Part shown: positions 1 to 11,235 of the stretch, piece after piece
How positions within the stretch are numbered: position 1 is the first letter of the stretch
Layout of the letters: each line of letters opens with the position of its first letter
Assembly: GCF_963675165.1 (NCBI RefSeq)
Contig: NC_087377.1
Span: forward strand, 16,782,518 to 16,846,517
Direction: 5' to 3'
From: Halichondria panicea
Taxonomy: Eukaryota; Porifera; Demospongiae; Suberitida; Halichondriidae
Length of the DNA stretch: 64,000 bases
The notes under the pieces: model-generated
The model's input: the letters and a program-made list of their open reading frames with translations, nothing else
Database searches by the model: none
Told to the model about the DNA's origin: nothing
Position numbers and translations under genes: made by a program

Positions 1-15
1 TAATATATAACAGTC

Positions 16-134
16 TCATAACAAGTTCAGGTCCTTGGTTGGGGTCTTGTCCGAGGGTAGGGTGGACGCCTTCTCCCAGAATCCAAAATCTATCTCCTCT
101 TCCGAGTCAGACAGTGAGGAGTGGGGCTCGGGAA
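16..134 (-). CDS. 3'-terminal exon of an unrecognised minus-strand gene (copy 0)
   Basis: Read on the minus strand, this exon starts after a CTCAG acceptor and encodes an acidic run SDSEEEIDFGFWEK followed by a Ser/Thr/Lys-rich tail ending DLNLL and a stop at 16-18. The same exon recurs about 200 bp downstream of Kelch copies B, C, D and E, always convergent with the Kelch gene. In this copy the reading frame is open, including the Trp codon that has become a stop in copies B and D. Its presence at the window edge implies that another Kelch gene lies just upstream. I do not recognise the protein. Confidence 0.45.
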
Positions 135-764
135 CTGAGGGGTTAAAGAGTCACATGGTCATAGTCATACTGAGTGGAAGTTTGAGGGCTTAGGAAGTAA
201 GGGGGGAGAAAATCACATGATAACAGTAGCTATAATTTATACTGGCTAAATGCAAAATGGCTCAACTATGATAAAAGGGACACCACACACAACACATGTA
301 CGGGTATAAAATATGTACGTTCTGCTGCAGAAAATCATGCAGCACCATGCAATCAGATTGCAGACTGCTAACGTAATGCATTTCAGCACCAATCAGATTG
401 TATAGTTCTTACGTAATGCATTCCTTGGCTTCCCAGCTCCTCCCCTTCTCTGCAGCAAGCTGAGCTCTGTGGTTAGAGGCACGGCTAATATTAACTATAT
501 TCATAGTTAGTATGGGATGCAGCAGAACGAATGCTAGATAGGGCTGAAACCTGTCCCCCCATTTTATGGCTGGGGACGGGCACGCCCATCTAACACATCA
601 CATGCTGAAGTACCTACCCACACAAATAATCAAAGTGTTATACAGTAGTGTACAATGTATAATCTGGTAACGGGAGCCATATAATTAAACTAGACTAGAG
701 GCTGAAACTTTTGAGAAAGGAGTTGTAGTAGGATCATAGACACTATTATTGCACTACATAACTA

Positions 765-1560
765 GTGTTCAAGCTGGCGCTGTGCTAATGCCTCTCGCCA
801 TGTTTTTGCTTTCGCTCAAAGTATTAGAGTGTTATCTATAATGAATTTTATATTAAAGTTAGCTTATCTATATAAAGTCACTGAGAAGAAAAGACTTATT
901 TACATGCATCTATTGTAAGTTGTTATTTATTGTATTATGTGGCTTACCAGGACATCAAGAAAGAAGAAAATTGATTCTCTGTAGTTCAGTGTATATAATA
1001 TCTAAGAAGAAAAGACCTGTGTACATGCATATTGTTATCTATATTGTTATATGGTAGTGTTTTGTGGCTTACCAGGCCCTCAAGACAAAGATGATTCTGC
1101 CAGGAGGATCTGGATCTGGATCTTGGATATTATTTTCTCACACACGTGGGGAATGAGCGCGCATGCGCATTACATCCACAGGAATAATTAAAGGGTGTGT
1201 CCAAAGAGATCAATTTCACAAATGACTACTAGCTAGCCTCGATTCCAGGCCGCTTGAACCGGCCTGGAATCGAGGCTAACTGCTAGCTAGCTGTTTTAAC
1301 AGATATTTTCTGAGTATTGTAGCTAACAAAAAGCTAGCGCTTTAGTGCAAGGCTAACTCATATGTTGAATAGAAAGTTTGTGCGGACAGATGATGCTATG
1401 AAAGATTCTGCAACAGCCTTCAATGTGAGTCAAACTAGCCATAACTCGAGAAAGAAGCTTTAGTTTGCTAATCCACGAATCAAAATCCAAGAGAACGTGG
1501 CTAGAAGCCTATAGAAGCTGTTAGTTTTCGTCGCATTGCAACCGTTGAGCAGTTATAGTA
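765..1560 (-). repeat. Dispersed repeat, inverted relative to the copy at 14686-15636
   Basis: About 800 bp matches, on the opposite strand, the segment inserted in a transposase intron at 14686-15636. Shared landmarks are the block around 780 (AAGCTGGCGCTGTGCTAATG), the 'gggtgtgtccaaagagatc' block near 1195, and the 'aactcgagaaagaagcttta' block near 1445. It lacks an open reading frame. A small foldback element (1234-1278) has jumped into it; the other copy lacks that insertion. Confidence 0.6.
1234..1278. repeat. 45-bp foldback element (AGCCTCGATTCCAGGCCG family)
   Basis: Two 18-bp arms (AGCCTCGATTCCAGGCCG and its complement) surround about 7 bp. The empty site is visible in the related repeat near 15045-15055, and a 3-bp ACT duplication is plausible. 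It is one of at least eight family members in the window, with arms carrying T or C at one position. Confidence 0.7.
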
Positions 1561-1684
1561 GTTGGGCGGAGCCCGACCGTCCCTAACGGGAGGTTGGGTT
1601 TCAAACCTATGTCAGGATCAGAGGAGGCTGGAACCACTTGACCTTAGCTAATTAAGGTCACTAATTGGATTTATCCAAACTTCT

Positions 1685-1983
1685 CTTGCAGACTACTTCA
1701 AGCCTAGTTTTTAGTGTCTATCAGTTTAAAACGTTATTTTTCAGGGGGGGTCAAATTTTATTTTCGCCAATTTTGCTCAGAAGCAGAGATACAATCAAAA
1801 GTATTGCTCTTGCACTAGCCTCGATAGCAGGAGCGGTTTGTTCTCTAGGTCACTGCATAGCTGGCTTTGAGACTTATATTTCTGCTTCTGAGCAAAATTG
1901 GCGAAAATAAATTTGACCCCCCCCTGAAAAATAACGTTTTAAACTGATAGACACTAAAAACTAGGCTTGAAGTAGTCTGCAAG
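1685..1983. mobile_element. ~300-bp foldback MITE with ~100-bp arms
   Basis: Positions 1685-1788 are repeated almost perfectly as the reverse complement at 1881-1983, with a loop of roughly 90 bp. The tips read CTTGCAGACTACTTC. It is a non-autonomous inverted-repeat element with no transposase. A degenerate piece of the same terminus recurs near 47393-47425. Confidence 0.75.
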
Positions 1984-2039
1984 TAGCCTCTATCCCAGCC
2001 CCTCTCACTAGAGGGCCTGGTAACCACTGTTTGCGCGTG

Positions 2040-3680
2040 GGTGGATTCAATAGTAAATTTGTTAGTAAAACTCTTTGTAATTTATCAATTAACCTTTTGT
2101 ACTATGGTCACCCATGTGGTTGATTAAACTATTTAGTGTCAAGAGAGAGAAATCAAACCCATCAAGGTACTAGCAGTCAAACCGCAATGGTTCCAGTGCA
2201 TGCTCCTACGTGGAGTTTTATTTTCTCATGAATATATTAATGAGCTATTCGCAATTGCTTGCGCAAAAGTAGCATTTTTTTATAACCCTCTTCCCTTTGC
2301 AGTTTGTTTCCTGCTTCCTGCACCAATCGATTACACATGGCAGGAACTAAATATAGCCACAAAGCAGTCACGTGGCTTAGAAACTTCAACACAAACAAAT
2401 TTAGACAAATTTACATGCCACAGCAAACTGAACTGACAAATTGTTGCAAAAGTATATGAGATGAATTTGAACATGTTTAGTGCTATCTTATAGGATTGAT
2501 GAACATTTATATGTAATTGTTTTTCGTGTCGATCCATTGAGAGTCGAGAATGCATCGTTGAAAATGCTGTATAAAAAACCACAAAATAGTACTAGTTGGA
2601 GAGATGTGAGCACACAATAAGCCACATTTTGTGTATTACATCCAACAGACGTCCTCCTCAATACATTCTAAGCATCGTCCAAATCAGTCGTACTTGTATT
2701 CTGTGGTACGAAAAATATGCTATTATTACAGGTCAAATATTTTTTTAATCAGGAATTGCCTGAACAGACCAATGTATATGCTTACCCCACTGTAGAGAAG
2801 CTCAGCTAACCTACCCAGCTTATTTAGTATACCTAGCAAGTGGAATAAACCTGTAATGTTACTCATAAATTATTCCTGAACATCCAACATTAACGAGCAA
2901 CAGGTTAATTAATCTCACCGTTATTTGCCACGTAACAGCGAGTTTTTAAATGTTAGCAGCAGTGGGATACAGCCATTATTACTGTGGCTGTGGACCAGGG
3001 TGTACTTCTGGTCCATTTGCAGAGAGATTGCTGAAACGAAAGAGCCGGAAATTGAATTGGACTCAGACAGCGAAGACCAGTGACAGTGACAAGGAGAATA
3101 TAGAGACAAAAGTTATCAATGGCCTGGAGTAAAAGACGAATTGATAGATATGCCAACATGACTGAACATTTAACCATACATAATGTTTTAACTATGCTCT
3201 TTGTATTGTTTACACACTATTTATGATATATTCACAATGTAGTGCCATCTACAAAAGTCAACTGACAAATTGTTGCAAAGAGAATACACTTACAAAACTC
3301 TGCATACACTTAGCTTAATAACATTGGAACAGACTTATATAGTTAGAAGTTGTGTCCCACCCGTAACAGACTAGCTACTCCATGTAAAAGCCCAAAATCA
3401 TGTTTACAGGAATGGCAATTTTGGCTACATTACGTATACTCAACAAAACTTGCTTCAACTTGAAGTATACGCCTAATTTCAAACATATACTACAAAACCA
3501 ACTTCTGTACTTACCTTCTGAGCTTTGAACAGCTTCTAACAGTGGTCTGGGTCTATGCTACACAGCTCTAACTACAGGCAGCTACTCACACAATGGCACC
3601 AGCTATTTGCTTCCGGACACGCCCACTTCCTGGAAAATAAACTTCTCGCATTTATTCCAGTTGCTGTTCGACTGCTAGTA
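2040..3680. other. Intergenic stretch without a supported gene
   Basis: AT-rich DNA with short open frames only. A 60-codon plus-strand frame at 2950-3132 ends in a Lys/Glu-rich tail, but I see no splice signals linking it to other exons, no homologue in the window and no known domain. Nothing else can be supported. Confidence 0.4.
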
Positions 3681-3682
3681 CC

Positions 3683-3735
3683 TAGCCTCGATTCCAGGCC
3701 GATTAAAATACTTAATCGGCCTTGAATCGAGGCTA
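3683..3735. repeat. Foldback element (AGCCTCGATTCCAGGCCG family)
   Basis: An inverted pair of the 18-bp arm around a short spacer, flanked by CTAG-rich DNA. Same family as 1234-1278 and 4056-4158. Confidence 0.65.
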
Positions 3736-3976
3736 GCTAGTACCTAGCTATGAGATGTTCATCTAGCCTTGTTTTTGAAGCTTGATCTTGGCATCTTCAA
3801 ACATACTATACTATCTACGAGGGGTCCGACACTCCGTGAAATCTTGTACACCTACTTTTGAAATCTTTTGAAATCTCATAAAATCTCATGAAATCCCGAA
3901 ATCTTGAAATCTCTGAAATCCCACCTTTGACCTCATTTTCCGTAATCTTATTGTAATCTCAGTGTCATGCCTTGAC

Positions 3977-4024
3977 TAGATGGGCGTGGCCTGCCTACAA
4001 AAAGGGGACGGGCACGCCCATCTA
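3977..4024. repeat. Small inverted repeat with TAGATGGGCGTG ends
   Basis: TAGATGGGCGTG at the left and CACGCCCATCTA at the right form a 12-bp inverted repeat nested inside the 500-bp element. A related right end occurs near 572-594. Confidence 0.5.
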
Positions 4025-4055
4025 TGCCTTCATGACCGAGGTGCATGACTAACTA

Positions 4056-4158
4056 TAGCCTCGATCCCAGGCCGATTCGTCTCTAATTGAACGCTAGGTC
4101 GCCTTGAGGAGGCGACCTAGCGTTCAATTAGAGACAGATCGGCCTGGGATTGAGGCTA
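4056..4158. repeat. 103-bp foldback with long stem
   Basis: Arms of about 47 bp fold back almost perfectly around a 5-bp loop. The outer 18 bp are the AGCCTCGATCCCAGGCCG family arm; the inner part is unique to this copy. If transcribed it would make a long hairpin. It is nested in the Mutator-like MITE. Confidence 0.75.
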
Positions 4159-5187
4159 GACTAACTAGTGCAAGTGTTGAATGACGGTAGAACTTTCAAT
4201 CTTCAATCCCAGTGATGCTCTGTAAAATCTCTGAAATCTTTGAAATCTCTGAAATCTTTGTGAAATCTCGAGATTTTGAAATCTTGTACGCTAAAAATTA
4301 CAGTTCCGGACCCCTCGATACTATCTATGCTTCAACGCTGTCCAATCTACTATCTATTGCAAAGTGCCATGACGTCATCATCATTTTTGTGGCTATATAA
4401 TAGGAAAAAGAAAACATTGAGCTTCATTTTGGATCATTTTGATGCAGCATAAACTGTATATTGCAAATAATACAGCAGTATGAACATAGTGTAAATTTTG
4501 GTATTGAAATCTGTTGAAATCTGGACCCGGGCCTTAAGTGCGCAGAGCAGAAAGTGACCCTCAGAAAGTGAGTGACCCACAGAAAATCACCTTCAGAAAG
4601 TGACCCTCAGAAATTGATGCCCTCAAAATACACAAGGAAACTATACCCTCAGAAAATCATACCCATGTAAATTTTCACCCACAAGAGAACTGTAACTGGC
4701 AGAAACTGACCCTCATACCCACACCACATACTGTATATACCAACATCAATATTGAATTCTGAGTATGATCCCTGTCAGTGTGTGCGTGGGTATGATTATC
4801 CAATAACTTCCTTTTGTGAGTATGTGTGGTTGTCTGGTCCTCAAGTGTCTCTAATTGAATGCGGGAAGGCGGCTTTTGTCATTACACTAGTCTCCTTATG
4901 AAATCATTATTTTGAAATGAATATCATTAACACAATAATATTATTCTGTGCTCATGGACCATTGTGCACATGCATAGGAAATAGAATATTTGTGGACAGT
5001 GGGAGTCTGGACCAGAAACCAGAGTATCACTTAAAGTGGTGTAAATGTACTGTAACAACATACTGTACACTATTATAGCCTCGATTCCTTGATTATACAG
5101 CCACAACATGCTACTGTTGCATTTATGTGCGTACATAATTCGTGTGCCCATAATTATTATGCCATATCTACGTTATTGGGTTATAAT

Positions 5188-5541
5188 TAGGCCCTGATAA
5201 ATTATGCTTTTATTTTCCCCCTTAATTCTTGAAAAATGTGCCTATTATTCTACGATTATTGTCATAAAAAATACGATTATTCTCTAATTATTCTCCCAAA
5301 AATGTGACATAAACATTATAGACAGAATTAGTAGACATAAACACAGCACACAACTGACACACGACATATGTTATCTTGCTGACTTGAACTAATCCATAAT
5401 AACACCTTCAGCCATTTTTGCCATGAGAACATCATTATGTAAAATTTAATAATTATAAGGATCTTTACAAAAATGAACATTAATTTTTTGGACACCTAGG
5501 GATATGCTAAAATTATTCTGAGCATAATTTATCAGGGCCTA
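5188..5541. mobile_element. 354-bp MITE with 21-bp perfect terminal inverted repeats
   Basis: The left end TAGGCCCTGATAAATTATGC and the right end 5521-5541 are exact reverse complements over 21 bp. The interior is very AT-rich and non-coding. I could not define a clear target duplication. Confidence 0.7.
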
Positions 5542-5954
5542 GTTATATAATCAATAGTTATATAATCAATTCAAATAATTATAGCAGATCTACACTACTC
5601 TTGACCGGGCAGCACTGCACTGTGGGGCCGTAAGGGGGAACCCTCTGCAACAGCACAATTTAATGGTCCACCGGACTGTCTACGTTTAGTTGCCGTACAT
5701 CGATGATCCCCCCCCCCCCGGACCCCTCTACGGCAGAAAATATTGCCGTATCCGGGGGGAAGGGACCAATGTATTCAACAAAGAACAAAGATATTAGTCG
5801 CGCCGGGCCGCCGCTGCCTAGCGCCCTCCCTACGGGCGGCGGCGCACGACGTCGAGGTGACTACAAAGATATTAATTTTGTTATTGCTGCATCCGGCCAT
5901 GGGATAAAAATTGTTTTTCTACTGTAACTTCAATGCTGTGATCTGAATGAAAAT

Positions 5955-5990
5955 ACTGTAGCCTCTGGATTATTATCAGTGAGTGCAGAC
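5955..5990 (+). promoter_or_regulatory. Conserved 5' leader and splice donor of Kelch-kinase copy A
   Basis: The block 'ctctggattattatca' followed by GTGAGT is repeated upstream of copy C (ending 32316) and copy F (ending 61690). In all three a CAG acceptor lies a few bases before the ATG of the Death exon. This supports a non-coding first exon ending at 5978 and an intron in the 5' untranslated region. Confidence 0.5.
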
Positions 5991-6136
5991 AGCACTGTTT
6001 ATACTGTAGATGGTTTAGAGCTAGCTAGTCTATATAGCTTTACTTATGGTGGCCGACAGGGTCACCCGCTGCCGCCGCCGCCTAGTATTTTATCAGTATG
6101 TCTCTATCCATCCCACACTCTGCAGAGCTAGAGAAG

Positions 6137-8907
6137 ATGTCTGACTATCTCACAATAGCAGATCTAAAGAGATTGTACCTCGTCACGTTTGATGCTCGAA
6201 TCAAGTGGCGAAACATCTTGCTTATTCTTGATGTACCCTCAGCTACAATTGACAGCATTGGGAAAGAATGGAGCAACAATCCTAATGACTGCTATCGTGA
6301 GGGTTTGAAAGAATGGCTTAATGCAGAAGGAGAGAAAAGCTGGAAAGATATGGTGGAGGCTTTGTCTAGTCCCATCGTGGGTGAATTTCACATAGCCAAG
6401 ACCATCGAGAAAGATCATTTACAGTCTACTTCAGAGGGTAAGCATTAGTTCAGCACAGGAATGCATATCTCATAATTAGTTGGTATAATTTAACCCCCTG
6501 CCCCCCCCCCCCCACACACACACACGCACACACACACGCACACACACGTGACATACACACATAATGTTCTGCAGATGACCAAAATCGCCAGTTGATCAAC
6601 GACAATTTGATCATTTTCCTAGACGAGCTTCTTGGTAAAGGTGCATTTGGAGCAGTCTTCAAAGGCAGCTACGAGGGCGAGATGTGTGCCGTCAAAGTTC
6701 TGCTTCACGATGCTGTGGAGATGCAGGCAAGTATTTCAATCGGCAAAAACGAAGAAGCTAGCAATGCAATTGATCGTGAGTGATTTTCTCAAGTCGTTCC
6801 AGCACCCAAACGTTGTTCAGTTTCTGTCGACTGCCACGCACCCCAAATCAGGTAGTACAATCCTCATTGTTGAGCTGATGGATTGCAATCTGAGATCCTA
6901 TTTCTCTGGCCTTGGTGAAGAGTCCCTCACTAGCGAATGTGAAATTAGTCTCTCCAAAGACATGGCTTGTGGTCTGGCCTTCATTCATAGCAAGCAGATT
7001 ATCCACCGTGACCTCTGTGGCGATAACGTCTTGCTGAAGCTTACACAACCAGTGCCTATCGCAAAAATTTCCGACTTTGGTATGTCACGATTATACGATC
7101 CCTCCAAGCTTAGCCAAACCCTCACAGCTGTTGGTCACCGTAGAGGGTATCTACCTCTCGAAGCTATTCGATTGGATGAGGAGAATTACGATAATAGCGT
7201 GGATGTTTTTTCCCTTGGGGCGATTATGGTACAGATTGTTCGCAAGCTAAAGACAGTCAAATCTGTGGAAGATGGATCATTCCATGTTGCCCGGATCCCT
7301 CGCACACACAGGTTGAGGAAGCTTATCGACAGTTGCTTGCAAGAAGACATGAGGAGGAGACCATCTGCCAGGGACATCTGTGAGTCAATTTACATTTTAG
7401 CTGTTACAGCTAACACTATACACTCTACGAAAAAATCAAATTCGTCTTTATTAATGTTGGTTCGATTTTTAGATGATGACCTGACTAGATGCTCAGACAC
7501 ATTGGAGGCAACAAAGAGAGAGTCCAAGGACATTCAACCAGTCAAGAAGGTGCGTACATGTAGTGTGTGAATGAGATTCCCACAGCAGCAATGCATGGAT
7601 GCTGTCTTGTATGTTAAGCCGTAACTACACATGCGTTTGAGTGTGCCTATAATTATGTACTCCGTTAGCGAAAATTGTCAAAAACAGAGACAGGTGAGAC
7701 GAAATGCACCAGTTTCTTATTTTATTATTGTAGAGCTATATATAGTAGAAACTTTAATCCGATATATCTGTACCATACATTCTATTAGACTGGTGGGCGT
7801 GGCCTCTTAAGCTAATTAGAGAAAGTGATTTAGTGTGCATGCAATTATTGCTACAAGTAACACTCGCTTGTTAGTAGACACTATCCTAATTAATTATACT
7901 CATTCATTATTTAGGGTCCCCCTCTCAGAGAGTTGAGACCTCCACTCACTCTGATATGGAAAAGAGGAAAAAATTTGCCAACCAAGATGGGTGGCGCGGT
8001 ACGGAGTGTTGTTATCGGTGACACGGTGTATGTTGGTGGAGGGTACGGAAATATTAGTCTTGATGACAATTGTGACGAGTGTACAGTGATGAAGCTCAAG
8101 CAAGATCAATGGACCAAACTACCAGAGTACACTGCCAAGTGGTTCTCTATGACATCACTCACTAATCGACTAGTGCTGGTGGGAGGACAGGATCCGGGAA
8201 CCAGTGAAGAAACCAATCAACTTGCAGTGTTTCAAGCAGGAAAATGGACTCGCCCGTATCCACCAATGAACATTGCTCGTTTTTCCTCAACAGCTGTCTC
8301 CTTCAACAACCACATTATTGTAGCTGGTGGGGGTATTAAAGGACAGTTCTCCTCCTCTGTGGAGGTGTTGGACGTGGCATCAAGAAGATGGTACATTGCT
8401 CAGTCACTACCTAGCCCATGATCAGTACTGAAATCGACTCTCATAGGAAACACCCTCTACCTAATGGGAGGGTTGGATCACACTGGGGAAACCAAGTCGG
8501 TGCTCCACGTCAACCTCGATGAACTTATTGCCAATGCCCTTTCTGGGGCAACCAAATCGGACAACTTGAACCTCAAGGAACTCGTTGCAATTGCCCTTTC
8601 CAACCGGGACCCACCCATTCTCTGGCAGACCTTACAGGAAGTACCACTCGTGTTCTCAGCTCCTCTCAGTATTGGGAGGTCACTCTTAGCCGTTGGTGGA
8701 CGGGACGACAGACGCAACCCAAGTTCATCGATCTACCTCTACCAGCCTGACACCAGGAGGTGGGTGAAAGTGGGAGATCTGCCTACTGCACGATACGGCT
8801 GCACATGCTCAGTACTTTCTAGTGGAGAGGTCATTGTAGCCGGAGGACAGACAGAACTATATTCTGATCGTATTCAAATTGTGGATTTCTTTTCTATAAG
8901 TGATTAG
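6137..8907 (+). pseudogene. Kelch-kinase family copy A: Death-kinase-Kelch, inactivated
   Basis: Exons are 6137-6437 (Death domain, beginning MSDYLTIADL), 6575-7379 (kinase), 7473-7549 (short linker) and 7915-8907 (Kelch). The kinase has the Gly loop GKGAFGAVFKG, AVKVL lysine, HRDLCGDN catalytic loop and DFGMSR. Three lesions are visible against copies B and C. A 2-bp deletion near 6782, just after the DRE of helix C, shifts the frame. A CGA-to-TGA change makes a stop at 8419-8421 in the middle of the propeller. The 75-bp exon before Kelch has lost most of its body. The linker exon also lacks an internal 279 bp. The Kelch part carries an extra tandem segment near 8530-8605. An in-frame ATG at 6098 exists upstream, but copies C and F start at MSDY. 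Confidence 0.85.
6500..6550. repeat. C-run and CA microsatellite in the Death-kinase intron
   Basis: A poly-C tract followed by CA repeats. The same intron carries CA repeats in copies B, C and F, so the microsatellite predates the duplications. Confidence 0.8.
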
Positions 8908-9009
8908 TTATTTTGTGGAGTTAACATTGTTCAACGATCAATCTTGATTTTTTTATTGTGTTGAAAAAAGCTTTTCTAGATATTAAGTTCAACATTGAAA
9001 GCATAATTA

Positions 9010-9115
9010 CAGAATAAATGAAAGCACCGGGGGGTGCTGATGCCTCGGTGGAGATGCCAAAGCTACATAACATGTGGACATAAAGCTACTGTAGCTATTA
9101 TGATGGCCATAAATA
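9010..9115 (+). repeat. Repeat fragment shared with 44036-44110
   Basis: The block 'tgaaagcaccg-gggtgctgatgcctcg' through 'gctacataacat' is shared with 44036-44110, where it forms one end of a larger repeat. It lies just downstream of Kelch copy A. Non-coding. Confidence 0.5.
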
Positions 9116-9464
9116 ATTATTTATTAAAAATGGAACAGAAAATTATGATATTACATTGTTGAATAGAAATTACTGAGGTTCGATTTAAATGATGAAGCAG
9201 AGGGGCAGAGGGGCTATTAATAACTTCTAGTGGTAAAGAGTTCCATTTCGGTATTAAAAAGGAATGCTTGTGGGATGAGGTACCCACATGTGGTGTAAAG
9301 AGAATTTGATTGTGTGGATGGCGGGGAGAACTGAACACACTGAACTTTGTATAATAATTATGCATTCAAGTTGTGCGTACTTTTTGTTTACAGCAGAATT
9401 TTAAAACCAGAAACGTCCAAAAAAGCAATCCTTCTTTCATTCTGCTTACAAATTCATGCTTTCT

Positions 9465-9550
9465 CCTAGCCTCGATCCCAGGCCGAGTTTTCGTTTTTAT
9501 AACGGTTAGGCGAACAACTAGGCCTGGTACTAGTTGTCTGCGCATGCGTC
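9465..9550 (+). repeat. Short repeat with AGCCTCGATCCCAGGCCG end and GCGCATGC tail
   Basis: Contains the family 18-mer, then 'ttataacggttaggcgaacaa', an 'actaggcctggtactagt' inner palindrome and a GCGCATGCG tail. The same order occurs at 41226-41310 and, inverted, at 42395-42482; a shorter inverted form is at 41084-41143. Confidence 0.6.
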
Positions 9551-10054
9551 AGTCGATTCTGACAAATGGATATTCTCGTTCACTTTCGTGACATTTATAT
9601 TCGTGTACACAACCAAAAATCCACATACATGATTAGGATATGTGAGAGGTGCACTTATTATACTGATGTGTGCACAGAACCGTATCAAATCTATTTACTA
9701 TACAAGTGGATCATATATGTGTTAAAGATGTGTGTGTAATATGTACTTCACTAAGATTGCAAATCTGATGTTCAACTATGTATCACAAGTGAGGAAGGAG
9801 CTGCTCTGCTACACATCTGTGCATGTGAGCAAATGAGAGCTTGTTGAGTGACATGAGTGATTAATATGAGCCTTGCTAAGATTCTTGGAGAGTTAAAGGG
9901 TGAGCATGAGCTGAAAGGACATACAGTTTCTTGTCCAATTTGCCCAGTACATAAAAGCAAGGCCTTCTGATCAAAATCTGTGATTGTGTATATTAGTATT
10001 AGCACTTAAACCCAATTGTTTATTGTTACTGTAGCTATTAAGAAGCAGGCACTG

Positions 10055-10912
10055 ATGCTCGCTGACAGTGTGGAAAGGTGCAAACTCCCACGAAGGTTTA
10101 CAGAGTTACTTTGGTTTTTTTTTATTGTGTAGGGTAGAACAACTGGCCAGACAGCTCAACGCCAAACAGCTAATAGACGTCAGTCATCTAGACAGTGGAA
10201 ACACGTGAGTTACTTTCTATTATACTGTGTATGCACTGATGATCAAAATTATAATTTTAGGCTTACAAGTCGAAAATTGTCGTTTGACGACATTGCAGAT
10301 GAGGGGGTTGATGATCTACTACTTCCCTGTTATAGTCTAGACTCTGTGGTAGGAGTGATTTTTTACAAGACATCTACATTAATGGTATATTAATACTCAT
10401 AGCAAACTGCTGATGACCCGGACCCCACTGATCGTGATGGTGGTAGTTTTAATCATCCCACATATTCGTGAGTAATACGAATACAAAGCATGTGATTTAT
10501 ACCACAATGCCTGGTACAGTGCTAGTGGTTGGTTGACAAGTCGTCGAAAGACATCTATTAGTAAGAAGATATATACCAAGGTACGTTACCGTTTATAGTA
10601 ATAAGCATATAAATACCCATTAACCTACACATAGAAATCAACAATCAGCACACCTTCCAAGATTGCAGAAAGGAAGAGGCTCAAGCATCCAAGATGCAGT
10701 GGTAAACGTAAAGAGAGTCTGAGCTGTTACGATTGTGCTAGTGTAAGTTATGACTTTTTATCATCTGTTTTTATCGATCAATATCTGTATACACGTACAT
10801 GCAGTGGTATGATTCGGAAAACCAAATATCTCATAAGAAAGACTTGCAGACACAAGAAAGAACTGTACATAACTCCTCCAAAGCTTTGGAACATTTATTT
10901 CTCATCTTCTGA
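10055..10912 (+). CDS. Spliced gene of unknown function within the transposon
   Basis: Seven exons join in one open frame: 10055-10095, 10133-10204, 10261-10348, 10403-10467, 10520-10580, 10635-10742 and 10805-10912. All introns are short and GT-AG, and the phases agree, giving about 180 residues from the Met at 10055. The exon may begin earlier, after the acceptor at 10034, so the start is uncertain. The protein has an acidic patch around FDDIADEGVDDL, then Lys/Arg-rich segments and a pair of cysteines in SLSCYDCAS. I recognise no family. It converges with the gene at 11236-12565. Intact splicing over seven exons argues for a real gene. It is probably an accessory gene of the transposon, which is inference from position. 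Confidence 0.6.
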
Positions 10913-11235
10913 CGATGAGTAATAATTAGTGTTACTTTTCTTTGAAATTAGTGTTTATTAAGGTAGTGTGATGAACTTTGAACTTTCCATTGAGAATTAA
11001 TGAACCATGACTGTGCATGTGAGGAGTAAAGATAGTGTTGGATCAAAATAATGATTAATGCAAGTCGAGAGAAGTAAAGAGATGATTTGTTGGGCAGAGA
11101 TATAATTGAGGTAACACAATAATAATAACACCTAGTCGATAATACAAGTGGTGATTGATATCGAGTATAAAGAACGATAATTGAAAACAAGAGTCAGTCA
11201 TGCATGTGACGTACAGTTGCCTGAAACCTATACAC

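Larger units (their letters stand above)
3818..4317. mobile_element. 500-bp Mutator-like MITE with 10-bp target duplication
   Basis: The element begins CGAGGGGTCCG and ends CGGACCCCTCG, an 11-bp terminal inverted repeat. It is flanked by a perfect 10-bp direct repeat ATACTATCTA at 3808-3817 and 4318-4327. Target duplications of 9-11 bp are typical of Mutator-like elements. The interior carries two arrays of TGAAATCT-like units (about 3835-3925 and 4212-4290) and two smaller nested inverted repeats (3977-4024 and 4056-4158). There is no coding sequence. Confidence 0.7.

Noticed and set aside
2950-3132. 60-codon frame with a Cys-rich start and charged tail
   Set aside because: No splice context, no repeat elsewhere and no known domain; too short to call.
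9868-9969. Plus-strand frame MSLAKILGEL...CPICPVHKSKAF as a first exon of the 10055 gene
   Set aside because: It reads into a stop with no donor in phase that links to the acceptor at 10034.
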